In this document: positions 1-9,055 of the stretch, in pieces | How the letters are laid out: every line of letters begins with the position of its first letter | Position numbering within the stretch: the stretch's first letter is position 1 | Source of the DNA: Chthonomonadaceae bacterium | GTDB lineage: Bacteria > Armatimonadota > Chthonomonadetes > Chthonomonadales > Chthonomonadaceae | Assembly: GCA_027459665.1 (NCBI GenBank) | Contig: DAIDHN010000019.1 | Location: 1-63,612, forward strand | Reading direction: 5' to 3' | DNA: 63,612 bases | Program-made: the position numbers and the translations under genes | The notes under the pieces: generated by a model | Told to the model about the DNA's origin: nothing | Seen by the model: the letters and a program-made list of their open reading frames with translations, nothing else | The model's database searches: none

Positions 1-161
1 AACTCCCACCGGCGGTACATATTGTCGGTGTCGGCAACATGCTGGTCGTTGATCCAGAGTGTTGCGAGCGTATCGAGCCCGTAGCACACAAGGTGCACAT
101 GGGGCCGCGATAGAAGCTCCGCAGGTACATCAAACTCCCGCTGGTTGCACGTTACAAAATC
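1..161 (+). pseudogene. pilB: Damaged 5' part of pilB at the window edge
   Basis: The plus strand in the frame of the following gene still encodes recognisable pieces of a PilB/GspE N-terminal domain: 'PAVHIV', 'NMLVVD', 'EPVAHKVHM', and, after an in-frame TAG at 111-113, 'RRYIKLPLVARYKIMSEMN'. The stretches between these blocks are shorter than expected for the family; for example, the usual 'GASDIHIEP' region is reduced to a scrambled 'CCERIEP'. Several small deletions therefore break the reading frame content. This could be a real degenerate 5' end or consensus errors at a contig end. The second seems more likely, because the rest of the gene is intact. Confidence 0.55.
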
Positions 162-1148
162 ATGTCGGAAATGAATATCGCAGAGCGGCGTGTTCCGCAG
201 GACGGACGCATTGCTACACGCTACCAGGGAAAAGAGTACGACCTGCGAGTTTCCTGCCTGCCCAACCTGCATGGCGAGAAAATCGTTATGCGTATTCTCG
301 ACAAGGGAAGCGTTATGATCGGCCTGAACAAGCTGGGGTTTACCCCGGAAATGCAGGCGCAGCTGGAAGAACTGGCCGCCCAGCCGAACGGAATGCTTCT
401 CTCTACTGGACCTACGGGACATGGAAAAACCACTACACAGTATTCCCTGCTCAATAAACTCAACAGCATCGAGAAAAACATTCTCACCATAGAAGACCCC
501 TGCGAATACGTGCTGAGCGGGGTGACACAGGTGCAGGTGAACAAGAAAGCAGGGCTTACCTTCTCTTCGGCGCTGCGCGCATTTCTTCGACAAGACCCAG
601 ACATTATCATGGTGGGTGAAATGAGAGACCTGGAAACGGCGGAGATCGCAATAGAATCTGCTCTTACCGGCCACATGGTGCTTTCTACGCTGCATACCAA
701 CGATGCTCCCTCGGCCACCATTCGTCTGATAGACATGGGCATAGAACCCTTCCTTATTTCGGCAACAATCATAGGCGTGCTTGCACAGCGCCTTGGCAGG
801 CGCATTTGCACCGAGTGCAAGGAGTACTATGAAGTTCCGGCAGTAGACCTGCGCAAGTTCGGTTTCAAACCCAGCGATCCCACGCAGATGGTTCAGCTGG
901 CGCGCGGAAGAGGATGCGACAGGTGCAGGCAGACTGGCTATCGAGGTCGTATCGGCTTCTATGAACTGATGAAGATGAATGCAGAACTGGCGGAAATGGT
1001 GGTGCGGCGCGCGCCGCTTTCCGATCTGAAAGAAGCCGCCAAAGCCAATGGCATGACTGAACTGAGAGAAGATGGTTTGCTGAAGGTTCTGGAAGGGATA
1101 ACCACCCCCGAAGAAGTGATGCGAACCGTTTTTACAGCAGGTTACTGA
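162..1148 (+). CDS. pilB: Type IV pilus assembly / type II secretion ATPase PilB (C-terminal 328 aa)
   Basis: This is the cytoplasmic hexameric ATPase that powers pilus extension or pseudopilus assembly. The visible part holds the family's 'NIAERRVPQDGRI' segment, a Walker A 'GPTGHGKTTT' (His replaces the common Ser), 'TIEDPCEYV', a Walker B with Asp box 'DPDIIMVGEMRDLETAEIA', a His box 'LSTLHTNDAPSA', and a C-terminal tetracysteine zinc site (CTEC about 220 residues in, then CDRC). Full-length family members have 350-550 aa, so the N1/N2 domains are missing. The coordinate 162 is only the first available ATG; the true start lies in the damaged sequence or beyond the window. pilT follows 73 bp downstream. 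Confidence 0.9.
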   Translation: MSEMNIAERRVPQDGRIATRYQGKEYDLRVSCLPNLHGEKIVMRILDKGSVMIGLNKLGFTPEMQAQLEELAAQPNGMLLSTGPTGHGKTTTQYSLLNKLNSIEKNILTIEDPCEYVLSGVTQVQVNKKAGLTFSSALRAFLRQDPDIIMVGEMRDLETAEIAIESALTGHMVLSTLHTNDAPSATIRLIDMGIEPFLISATIIGVLAQRLGRRICTECKEYYEVPAVDLRKFGFKPSDPTQMVQLARGRGCDRCRQTGYRGRIGFYELMKMNAELAEMVVRRAPLSDLKEAAKANGMTELREDGLLKVLEGITTPEEVMRTVFTAGY

Positions 1149-1221
1149 AGCGTTTTGCGCGCTGCAGACGGCATGTTCGCCTGCAGCGCGCTGATGAATA
1201 GATACCGGGAGATACCTTGTT

Positions 1222-2490
1222 ATGTCTGACCAACCCAACCGGCCTGCGCCGCCACCGCAAATTTCCTCTACTGCTGGGCAGCCTGCTGCCGGTCTTAACC
1301 CGCTTACCGGCAGACCCGCCGGCGCCCAGCCTGCCGCACAAAGCTCTCAGCCGCTGCAGGTAGCAACCGCACGGCCTCTGCCTATCGATGATGCCCACAT
1401 AGATGACTTGCTGCGTGCAACAGTAGACAAAGGCGCATCTGACCTGCATATCGCCGTGGGGATACCTCCCATTATTCGTGTAGACGGCGCACTGATGCCC
1501 ATTCCTTTTGAAAAAGTGATGCCCCAGGATGCACAGCGCCTTATTTACGATATTCTGACTGATGAACAGATACAGCGCTTTGAAACTGAACTGGAACTGG
1601 ACTTTTCGTACCAGCTGGCCCGTGCAGCACGCTTCCGCGTGAATGTGTTTAGAGACAAAGGCAATGTAGCGCTCGCCTTCCGCCAAATTCCGCAGAAGGT
1701 GCCTACCATTCGCGACCTGGGCCTTTCGCCTGTGCTGGAAGAATTGTGCGACCTGCCCCGCGGTCTGGTTCTGGTGACAGGGCCAACCGGTTCGGGCAAG
1801 TCTACTACCCTGGCCGCGATGATCCACCAGATCAATACCCAGGACAGCCGGCACATTATCACCATAGAAGACCCTATCGAGTATTTGCACACACACCGCA
1901 TGTCGGTTATCAATCAGCGTGAAGTGGGGCAGGATACCCGCCAGTTCAAAAACGCTCTGCGCGCTGCTCTTCGCGAAGACCCCGATGTAATTCTGGTCGG
2001 CGAAATGAGAGACCTCGAAACCATGTCGCTTGCAGTGTCTGCAGCAGAAACTGGCCACCTTGTGTTTGCAACGCTGCACACCAACTCTGCGGCTACTTCG
2101 GTAGAACGCATTGTAGACTCTTTTCCGCATGAACAGCAGGGGCAGGTGAGGCTGCAGCTTTCCAACAACCTGCAGGCAATTCTCTGCCAGCAGCTGCTTC
2201 CACGCGCCAACCAGCCTGGGCGCGTGTGCGCTATGGAAATCATGCGCGCCAGCCCCGCTATCCGCAACCTCATCCGCGAGTCGAAGGCGCATCAGATCAC
2301 CTCCATGATACAGACCAGTGCAAACATGGGCATGCAGACTATGGACCAGTGTTTGCGCGATCTCTACCTGCGCGGAACCATTACCTATGAGGAAGCCATG
2401 ACCAGGGCAATGAACGTTACAGAACTGGACAAGATGATCCGAACGGCTTCCACTCCTACGGCAGGCTCTTCTGCACCGCCCATTCGATAG
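1222..2490 (+). CDS. pilT: Pilus retraction ATPase PilT
   Basis: PilT is the motor that disassembles the pilus and drives twitching motility. The 422-aa product has a Pro/Ala/Gln-rich N-terminal extension of about 55 residues, then the PAS-like domain ('GASDLHIAVG', 'RFRVNVFRDKG'), Walker A 'GPTGSGKSTT' at about residue 187, the Asp box 'IEDPIEY', Walker B 'DPDVILVGEMRD' at about 253, and the His box 'LHTNSAATSVERI'. The AIRNLIRE motif typical of PilT is present ('SPAIRNLIRESKAHQI'). It starts at ATG 1222 behind GGGAGA. Family members usually have about 350-370 aa; the excess is the N-terminal extension. It lies between pilB and pilC, all on the same strand. Confidence 0.96.
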   Translation: MSDQPNRPAPPPQISSTAGQPAAGLNPLTGRPAGAQPAAQSSQPLQVATARPLPIDDAHIDDLLRATVDKGASDLHIAVGIPPIIRVDGALMPIPFEKVMPQDAQRLIYDILTDEQIQRFETELELDFSYQLARAARFRVNVFRDKGNVALAFRQIPQKVPTIRDLGLSPVLEELCDLPRGLVLVTGPTGSGKSTTLAAMIHQINTQDSRHIITIEDPIEYLHTHRMSVINQREVGQDTRQFKNALRAALREDPDVILVGEMRDLETMSLAVSAAETGHLVFATLHTNSAATSVERIVDSFPHEQQGQVRLQLSNNLQAILCQQLLPRANQPGRVCAMEIMRASPAIRNLIRESKAHQITSMIQTSANMGMQTMDQCLRDLYLRGTITYEEAMTRAMNVTELDKMIRTASTPTAGSSAPPIR

Positions 2491-2588
2491 GAGATGTTTG
2501 AGCGCCCAGTTCGCAGACAAGGCGCCCCAGTTGACTGAAAGGGAAAAGCCTGCGGGTTTTTCCCTCATTCCCTGAAAGGGATACAAAG

Positions 2589-3809
2589 ATGCCAGTATTT
2601 CAATATACAGTGAGCGATGCTACCGGAAATGTTCGATCGGGTACATCTGAAGCGGAAAGCGAAGAGATTCTTACGCGCCGACTGCAAGAACAGGGTTTTC
2701 GGGTAAGCGCAGTAAAGAAAACAGCCAAGAAGAAAAGCGGCGCCAGCCAGGTAGCGTTCGGCAGAGTGAAACTCAAAGACGTTTCGATATTCTGCCGCCA
2801 GTTTTCTACCATGACCGATGCCGGTGTTTCGCTTGTGCGCACTCTGGACGTTTTGGGAGAACAAACCCAGAATGTGCTGCTGAAACGCATTATTCAGGAA
2901 ATTCAGGTGGACGTAGAAGGAGGCGCCAACCTCTCTGCCGCTATGGCCAAACACCCAAAAACGTTCAACAACCTTTTTGTAGGTTTGATAAAAGCCGGGG
3001 AAGTGGGCGGTGTACTGGAAGAAGCATTGCAGCGTCTCTCCTTCTTTATGGAAAAAGACCTGGAGCTGAAGCGCAAGGTAAAAGGCGCCATGACTTATCC
3101 GGTCATCGTTATCATCGTGGCTGTGGCTATTGTGCTGGGGCTTTGCACGTTTATTGTTCCCAAGTTTGTAGACCTGTTCAAAGACCTGGGCGTGAAACAG
3201 CTTCCCGCTCCTACACAGATGCTGATGGATTTCAGCACCTTTCTGAAATCAGAATGGTACATTGGCATAGGCATCATTTTTTTGGTGTGGGGTTCAATCA
3301 AACTCATCGGACGCACCCGCATAGGGCGGCGCGTAATAGACCGCATGAAACTGAAAGCGCCAGTGTTTGGGCCATTGGGACGCAAGGTATCTCTGGCGCG
3401 CTTCTCACGCACTCTGGGCACGCTGCTCGTATCTGGCGTACCTATTCTGCAGGCGCTTGAGACAGTGGCGGCCACAATGAACAACGTTATTCTGAGCGAT
3501 GCCGTAATGAACGCCCATGCGCGCATTCGTGAAGGAGACCGTATTCGCGACCCGCTGGAAAAAAGCGGCCAGTTCCCACCCATGGTAGTACACATGATTT
3601 CTATTGGAGAAGAATCTGGCGCTCTCGATCAGATGCTTACCAAAATAGGCGAATTTTATGAAAGCGAAGTGGATGCGCAGCTGCAGTCGCTTACTGCAGC
3701 CATTGAGCCAATCATGATCGTCGTTCTTGGTCTCATTGTAGGCTTCATCGTTATTTCGCTCTTTATGCCGCTCATTGCGGTTATCGCCAACCTGAGTGGA
3801 GGCGGCTAA
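2589..3809 (+). CDS. pilC: Inner-membrane platform protein PilC/GspF
   Basis: PilC is the polytopic inner-membrane protein that couples the PilB and PilT motors to pilin polymerisation. The 406-aa product has the normal family length and two T2SF domains: the first ('FCRQFSTMTDAGVSLVRTLD', then a long hydrophobic helix around residues 170-190) and the second ('RFSRTLGTLLVSGVPILQAL', then a C-terminal transmembrane segment ending 'LFMPLIAVIANLSGGG'). The start is ATG 2589 after GAAAGGG. The 3' end contains GGAGG, which also serves as the ribosome-binding site for pilD; the next reading frame begins directly after the stop. Confidence 0.96.
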   Translation: MPVFQYTVSDATGNVRSGTSEAESEEILTRRLQEQGFRVSAVKKTAKKKSGASQVAFGRVKLKDVSIFCRQFSTMTDAGVSLVRTLDVLGEQTQNVLLKRIIQEIQVDVEGGANLSAAMAKHPKTFNNLFVGLIKAGEVGGVLEEALQRLSFFMEKDLELKRKVKGAMTYPVIVIIVAVAIVLGLCTFIVPKFVDLFKDLGVKQLPAPTQMLMDFSTFLKSEWYIGIGIIFLVWGSIKLIGRTRIGRRVIDRMKLKAPVFGPLGRKVSLARFSRTLGTLLVSGVPILQALETVAATMNNVILSDAVMNAHARIREGDRIRDPLEKSGQFPPMVVHMISIGEESGALDQMLTKIGEFYESEVDAQLQSLTAAIEPIMIVVLGLIVGFIVISLFMPLIAVIANLSGGG

Positions 3810-4877
3810 ATCGGAGCGTTTACGCCATACACAGAATTCTGGGCTGCCGTGTGCGTGCTGTTTGGCATTACAATCGGCAGCTTTCTGAATGCTGTAATAT
3901 ACAGACTGGGGCAGAATCCACCGCTTTCACTGCTAGAACCGAAAACGTCTATCTGCCCCAGCTGCAGGCATGCGCTGAACGCACTGGATCTGGTTCCACT
4001 GTTCAGCTTTCTTCTGCTGGGGCGCAAGTGCCGCTACTGCCGCAAACCCATTTCATGGCGCTATTTTGGGGTGGAACTGCTCACAGGGGTGCTTTTTCTG
4101 CTGCTGTTTCTGCGCTTTCCACAGCCGGAACAAGTGCCGGTTTTGGTTGCAGCGCTGGCATTTGCAGCAACGCTGGTGCCGGTGTTCTTTATAGACCTGG
4201 CTACCTTCACAATACCGAACTCTCTCAATATTCTTCTTCTGGTCATTCCTGTCAGCCTCGACCTGTACGATGCCTGGCATCATGTACCTGGACATGCACT
4301 GATGTGGGGATGGATGCCGCTCTCGGTAGAGGGAGCGGTTGCGGGCGTGCTGATTTTTGGTTCAGTGCGCATTGCAGGATGGCTCTGGAAGGGAATAGAG
4401 GCAATGGGACTGGGCGATGTGCTGCTGGCACGCGGAATGGGCGCCATGCTGGTAAACATTACGCCGGCGCAATACAACCCGCTGCGGCTGCAGCCTGCCT
4501 GGGTTCTGCTGGCATGCCTTTCTGGAATAGTGGTTGGGCCGGCGCTTATCTGGGTGCGGCGGCGCAGCGCAGTGACGCAGGATGCACAGCCTGCACTGAC
4601 GACAGAAACCCCAGACGCCGAAGGACGTGAGGGCAGCATGCGGCAGGAAGCTGCAGATATACTCTGGTGCCTTGTGCTGGGTGATGTGTGGGACTACTTG
4701 AGAGCACTGTTTGGCAAAAACGATGCTTCTGCAGCAGTAGAGGAAGAGCCGTGGACACCTGCTCCTACTGCCATTCCGTTTGGGCCGTTTCTGGTAGTGG
4801 GGTTTTTACTTACACTGTTTGCAGGAAACAGCCTTACCGCAGCATATCTGCAGTACGCACTTGGGCATGTGCACTGA
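3810..4877 (+). CDS. pilD: Prepilin leader peptidase / N-methyltransferase PilD (apparent ATC start)
   Basis: PilD cleaves the leader of prepilins in the inner membrane and methylates the new N-terminus. It has the N-terminal 'GSFLNAVIYRL' signature, the paired zinc cysteines CPSC and CRYC, and both catalytic aspartates of the A24 peptidase family, in 'FIDLATFTIPN' and 'GLGDVLLARGMG'. A hydrophilic insertion of about 90 aa precedes the last membrane helix. The only conventional in-frame start is GTG 3849, which has no ribosome-binding site and leaves nine residues before GSFLN. ATC 3810, directly after the pilC stop and 7 nt behind GGAGG, would add 13 residues and complete helix 1. I chose ATC; a conservative annotator would use 3849. 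Confidence 0.9.
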   Translation: MGAFTPYTEFWAAVCVLFGITIGSFLNAVIYRLGQNPPLSLLEPKTSICPSCRHALNALDLVPLFSFLLLGRKCRYCRKPISWRYFGVELLTGVLFLLLFLRFPQPEQVPVLVAALAFAATLVPVFFIDLATFTIPNSLNILLLVIPVSLDLYDAWHHVPGHALMWGWMPLSVEGAVAGVLIFGSVRIAGWLWKGIEAMGLGDVLLARGMGAMLVNITPAQYNPLRLQPAWVLLACLSGIVVGPALIWVRRRSAVTQDAQPALTTETPDAEGREGSMRQEAADILWCLVLGDVWDYLRALFGKNDASAAVEEEPWTPAPTAIPFGPFLVVGFLLTLFAGNSLTAAYLQYALGHVH

Positions 4878-5001
4878 GGATGGCAAAACACCGGGGAACG
4901 GAACAAGTGCAGAACAGAAGGCGTCGTACTAAGCGCAGTATCGTGCTGCGAGAAACCCTGCAGTATATGTCATGTCTCTGCAGAAGAACAGGAAACAACT
5001 T

Positions 5002-5841
5002 ATGAATGCAGACAGTACAAAAAAAACAAACGCATTTACACTCATAGAACTGCTTGTGGTGATAGCAATCATAGCCATACTGGCAGCGATATTGTTTCCG
5101 GTATTTGCAGCGGCAAGAGAAAAAGCGAGGCAGGCCGGGTGTCTTTCCAATCTGCACAATATTTACCAGGCGGCACAGTTGTACTACCTAGACAACCACA
5201 GTTACCCGGCAGTTCTTTGGCAGTGGAACAATGTGAACTATCAGAATTACAACCCCAACTGCGGCGACAACGGCTCACTGCATCAGTACAAACCGCTTTT
5301 TACCACAAAAAAACTGAACGCCGATTCTGCATTTCACTGCCCAGACAACCCTGTTACCAACAAGGCACTGACTACCCAGGCAGTCTATCCGCCCACAACT
5401 CCTCTGGGGCAGAAGTTTGGCAGCGGCTACAGTGCACAGTTTACAGATACCGCAGCCCTGCTGCGTGCAGCAGGCAAGAAGGTGGAAACCGGGGTGACCG
5501 GCACGCTTACAGGGCCGGAATCTTTTTACACCTATGACTCATATGACATTGGCCCTGAACTGGATGCCAACGGCAATGAGGTGACGGCAGGCGGCCAGCC
5601 GGTGTATGAACTGCATTACAGTCTGGACTGGACTGGAAACACCGGCCCCGGCGACAATCAAAATCAACTCAAGTATGGTTCGGCAGCGCCTCCGGCAGAA
5701 ACCGTTTTGACCTGGTGTACCTATCATCAGGCAGTGAATCATTCGTCTCTGGTTACATTGGTGCTGCTTTCTGGTACAGCACGCACCCTGGATGCAAAAA
5801 CATTTGCCTCCAAAGGTCCGCTGTATGCATTTGCGCCATAA
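5002..5841 (+). CDS. Type IV prepilin / pseudopilin, first tandem copy
   Basis: A 279-aa prepilin. A short basic leader ([11 protein letters not shown]) precedes the class III signal '[18 protein letters not shown]', with Glu5 of the mature pilin present, followed by '[15 protein letters not shown]'. It should be processed by PilD and polymerised by PilB/PilC. ATG 5002 is preferred over ATG 4972 because AGGA lies 8 nt upstream and the leader then has normal length. The C-terminal half shares several blocks with the next gene: 'CPDNPVT', 'DIGPEL', 'YELHYSLDW' and a terminal 'LLSGTAR'. It is larger than a classical major pilin (about 150 aa). Confidence 0.9.
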   Translation: MNADSTKKTNAFTLIELLVVIAIIAILAAILFPVFAAAREKARQAGCLSNLHNIYQAAQLYYLDNHSYPAVLWQWNNVNYQNYNPNCGDNGSLHQYKPLFTTKKLNADSAFHCPDNPVTNKALTTQAVYPPTTPLGQKFGSGYSAQFTDTAALLRAAGKKVETGVTGTLTGPESFYTYDSYDIGPELDANGNEVTAGGQPVYELHYSLDWTGNTGPGDNQNQLKYGSAAPPAETVLTWCTYHQAVNHSSLVTLVLLSGTARTLDAKTFASKGPLYAFAP

Positions 5842-5875
5842 TCCGGCATCTTCCTATTCAACCGTGGAGAAACCC

Positions 5876-6874
5876 ATGTTTTCGTATAGAACCCAATCGG
5901 TGCGCCGCGCCTTTACTCTGATTGAGCTGCTCGTGGTGATAGCAATCATCGCTATACTGGCAGCCATTCTGTTTCCGGCTTTTGCTGCTGCGCGAGAACA
6001 GGCGCGGCAGTCTAATACCATATCGAACATGCATGACATATACGAAGGGGCGCGCATTTACAAGGAAGACAATGGTCAGTACCCTGCTTCACTCTTTGGT
6101 TATGCAGAAGTCGCCTCTCCCAATGCTGCCATACCGGGCAGCCCTGCCGGAATGCCAGCCCTCCCTTCAGATTTGGGTACAGTGCCGATTGTTCCCATGG
6201 AAAAAGCAACGGAGAACTTCAGCACTGTTTTATCTGGCATTCTGCCCTATCTGTACCCGCACCAGGTAAAAGACTATACAAGCTTTCTCTGCCCAGACAA
6301 CCCGGTTACCAGCCAGACTGCAGTTACTGAAGCATATTATCCGCTGGCGCTCACGGGCGGAGTACCTACACTGGTTACCTGGCAAAGCTCCAACAACAAT
6401 ACCCCCTGCCCAGGATATGGCGATACCGATCTGCCTGTGAGGCAGCTTGCCGGAGGTACAACCGACCCAACAGCCTACCTGACGCAGCCTAAACTGTTTT
6501 ATACCATGGATACCATGGATATTGGCCCTATGGTGAACAGCAGCGGACAGCAAATGCGTGATGCAAAGGGCAATTTGATGTACGAACTGCACTATACCCC
6601 CGACTGGACGCACCTGCGTTACAACATTGCCAATGCCTGCGATGTGTTTGGGGCAAACGGTATACCGGCCTATGGCGATGAGCCGGCAGGCACGCCTGTT
6701 ACTGAACAGATGAAGTACAAAAACCCTCCTACAGAAAACACCATACTTACCTGGAATACCCAGCATGCCGCCTCTGCAGGATCGGGGAATGTAATCATCA
6801 TTCTGTTGTCTGGAACGGCTCGCAAAATCAACCTGAACCAGGCATTGCAGCAGCTTCCGCTGGATTACCACTGA
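5876..6874 (+). CDS. Type IV prepilin / pseudopilin, second tandem copy
   Basis: A 332-aa prepilin whose leader (MFSYRTQSVRRA) precedes '[18 protein letters not shown]' and 'ILFPAFAAAREQARQ'. ATG 5876 has GGAG 5 nt upstream. A longer in-frame start at 5792 would overlap the previous gene and give an implausible leader. The shared blocks 'CPDNPVT', 'DIGP', 'YELHYTPDW', 'TILTWNTQHA' and 'LLSGTARK' show that this gene and its neighbour at 5002 arose by tandem duplication. Which copy is the major subunit cannot be told from sequence. Confidence 0.9.
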   Translation: MFSYRTQSVRRAFTLIELLVVIAIIAILAAILFPAFAAAREQARQSNTISNMHDIYEGARIYKEDNGQYPASLFGYAEVASPNAAIPGSPAGMPALPSDLGTVPIVPMEKATENFSTVLSGILPYLYPHQVKDYTSFLCPDNPVTSQTAVTEAYYPLALTGGVPTLVTWQSSNNNTPCPGYGDTDLPVRQLAGGTTDPTAYLTQPKLFYTMDTMDIGPMVNSSGQQMRDAKGNLMYELHYTPDWTHLRYNIANACDVFGANGIPAYGDEPAGTPVTEQMKYKNPPTENTILTWNTQHAASAGSGNVIIILLSGTARKINLNQALQQLPLDYH

Positions 6875-7002
6875 GCATCTGCAGCGCTGTGGAACCACGG
6901 GCGGGCAAACGGCGTCGTACAGGAGGAAATGCATCAGGCACCTGAAAAAAGCTTTAAGCCTGAGCATGTGAGACAGAGTGTGAAGAGAGGAACGAACAGG
7001 AT

Positions 7003-9054
7003 ATGAGGCAGAGAACCGGGCAGTATAACAGTGGTGTGCGTACCCCAGGCAACCGAAGGCAAAAGGGCTTCTCGCTGGTAGAGGTACTGGTTACTGTGGT
7101 TATTCTGGTAATTGGCATTTTTGCGGTCGCCCGCCTGTTTCCATATGGGTTCCTTTCCATACAGCATACGGGCAATATCAGTATTGCTCAGGCAATGGCA
7201 CGCAAGCAGATAGAAGAGATAACTACTCCTTTCAACGCAATATCTGCTGCCCTGCCAGACTCTAACGGCAACCTGATTCCCATCAACAACATTGCTCCCA
7301 GCGACTTGTCTGAAACCTCTCAGGCAGAATTGCAGGCACTGCAAACCGCATACAATTTTACACTGCCTGCCAACTATCCGCTCTACTCGTTTTCAGATGT
7401 AAACCGGCTTCGCTATGTGCAGGGTGAAACGTTTACCATACCTGCAGCCAGCCCTTCGGTGCATCTGCTCAAACTGGGGCCGGTGTACAATAAGTTTCAC
7501 CTGGATGCCAGCAATAACGCAGCCGACAGCATTCTGGTAACCGGCGCCCCGCTTGCACGCTCGGTGCAGAATGAAGCCGGTACCGCAGACAATCCGCAGC
7601 CGGTGCCAGTGCTGAACCAGCAAAATGAATACGCTATAGATTACCAAAACGGCGCCATCGCCTTTTACCCCCGTGTTGCTAATACAGGGTATGCAGTGCC
7701 CTACCGCACCTTTGTGGTGAGCTACCAGGGATACCCGGCAGGCGGGCTTACCCCCATCACCTATACACTGGCAGTAGTGGTGAACGACACTGGTGCAGGC
7801 AGCGCTTCCAACCCCGTGCTTCCTCTCTGGCAGCCAATTGCAGGGCCGGGCACCACGGTACTCAGCCCGTCTGGCGTATTGGTAAGCCAGCTGCCGGCGA
7901 TGATACCAGGCAGCGAAACCGTGAGCCAAAAATTCAGACTGGTATCTAGTACGGCGGGGCCAAACCAGAACTTCAGCACCCTGTTTACGCTTGATCCCTA
8001 TGAGTATGCGTGGTACAGCCCGCAGGAGACAGGCAATGCCAATTTGGGAGCGCTTATTTTTAATCCCAGAGGGCATGTGTCGGTTGACCCCAACAATCCG
8101 GCTTCTACAGCGTCTGTCGCCACTCAGCCGCTGCAGGCAGTGGTGAATTATCTGATTTATGACAACCACATTCTGCGTGAAAACCACACTCTGTCAACCG
8201 CACACCCATACAATATTCAGCTCTCTGTGCCCAATGTGCTGCAGCAGGGAGATACTCTACCAGACGGCACGCAGTACGATGGCCTGTATCACGACGTGCC
8301 GGGCGATCAGACAACAGATGAAACAGACCTGGTGGTAGTCAACCGGTCTACCGGGCTGCCTATTTTCTACATGCAGAACGCAACACTCTATTCTTACAAC
8401 CCAGCCAACCCTTACAACCCCGGCACCGATGTGCCAGCCGGCATATATGACCGCAAAACCTCTGAACTGCAGTTTCAGCAGAGCTACATAGAGGCAAACA
8501 ATTTGCAAAATACCCCCATACGCATTTTGTACCGCACTGCTCAGGGGTGGGGGATGCAGCTGCAGCAGGCAGCGCTTGGCTACACATCAGTCGCCTCTGT
8601 TGGCTCAAACGGGTTGTCGCCCACACAGTACTACATAGGCGGAGGCGCATCTGGCGGGCTGGCCACCAGAATCTATTTTTCTATATCAGAAGCAGGCAAG
8701 ACGGTGGTACTGCACAATGTGGTATACGCAACCGCCAGCACAACTGCCAATGACCCTACTACTTATGGCAACGCCTCAGACCTGACGCTGCAGGTGGGCA
8801 CTCTGACAGACAACGTAAATGGAGTGCAGCTGGTGTATGCGAATATTCAGGATGACGTGCCTGGCGCTACCGCACTCTCCTCTGCTCCTACAGGGCTGTC
8901 GGTGACTTCTGTGCAGGGAGGCTCTCTCAAATCCAGGGTGGTTTGGCATGACAACAACGTAAACAGTACCAATATCATCTGGCACAAGATCGATCAGGAT
9001 GAACTGATGCCGGCAGGCGGCGCCAGCATGGTGAACGGAGGGGCTTCCAACTGA
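7003..9054 (+). CDS. Giant PilV-like minor prepilin
   Basis: A 683-aa protein with a prepilin N-terminus: a basic leader, then 'GFSLVEVLVTVVILVIGIF', which has the PilV-type 'SLVEVLV' signature with the conserved Glu. PilV proteins normally have about 150-200 aa. Here the globular part is about 640 aa and rich in Asn, Thr and Tyr, with no domain I recognise. It shares direction with the next four genes, and its TGA stop is one base from the start of the PilW-like gene, so the two are probably translated together. Likely role: a minor pilin that primes pilus assembly or presents an exposed domain at the tip. Confidence 0.82.
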   Translation: MRQRTGQYNSGVRTPGNRRQKGFSLVEVLVTVVILVIGIFAVARLFPYGFLSIQHTGNISIAQAMARKQIEEITTPFNAISAALPDSNGNLIPINNIAPSDLSETSQAELQALQTAYNFTLPANYPLYSFSDVNRLRYVQGETFTIPAASPSVHLLKLGPVYNKFHLDASNNAADSILVTGAPLARSVQNEAGTADNPQPVPVLNQQNEYAIDYQNGAIAFYPRVANTGYAVPYRTFVVSYQGYPAGGLTPITYTLAVVVNDTGAGSASNPVLPLWQPIAGPGTTVLSPSGVLVSQLPAMIPGSETVSQKFRLVSSTAGPNQNFSTLFTLDPYEYAWYSPQETGNANLGALIFNPRGHVSVDPNNPASTASVATQPLQAVVNYLIYDNHILRENHTLSTAHPYNIQLSVPNVLQQGDTLPDGTQYDGLYHDVPGDQTTDETDLVVVNRSTGLPIFYMQNATLYSYNPANPYNPGTDVPAGIYDRKTSELQFQQSYIEANNLQNTPIRILYRTAQGWGMQLQQAALGYTSVASVGSNGLSPTQYYIGGGASGGLATRIYFSISEAGKTVVLHNVVYATASTTANDPTTYGNASDLTLQVGTLTDNVNGVQLVYANIQDDVPGATALSSAPTGLSVTSVQGGSLKSRVVWHDNNVNSTNIIWHKIDQDELMPAGGASMVNGGASN

Positions 9055-9055
9055 G

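Noticed and set aside
1132-2586. 484-codon minus-strand frame opposite pilT
   Set aside because: pilT has every expected motif on the plus strand; the antisense frame has atypical composition and no start signals.
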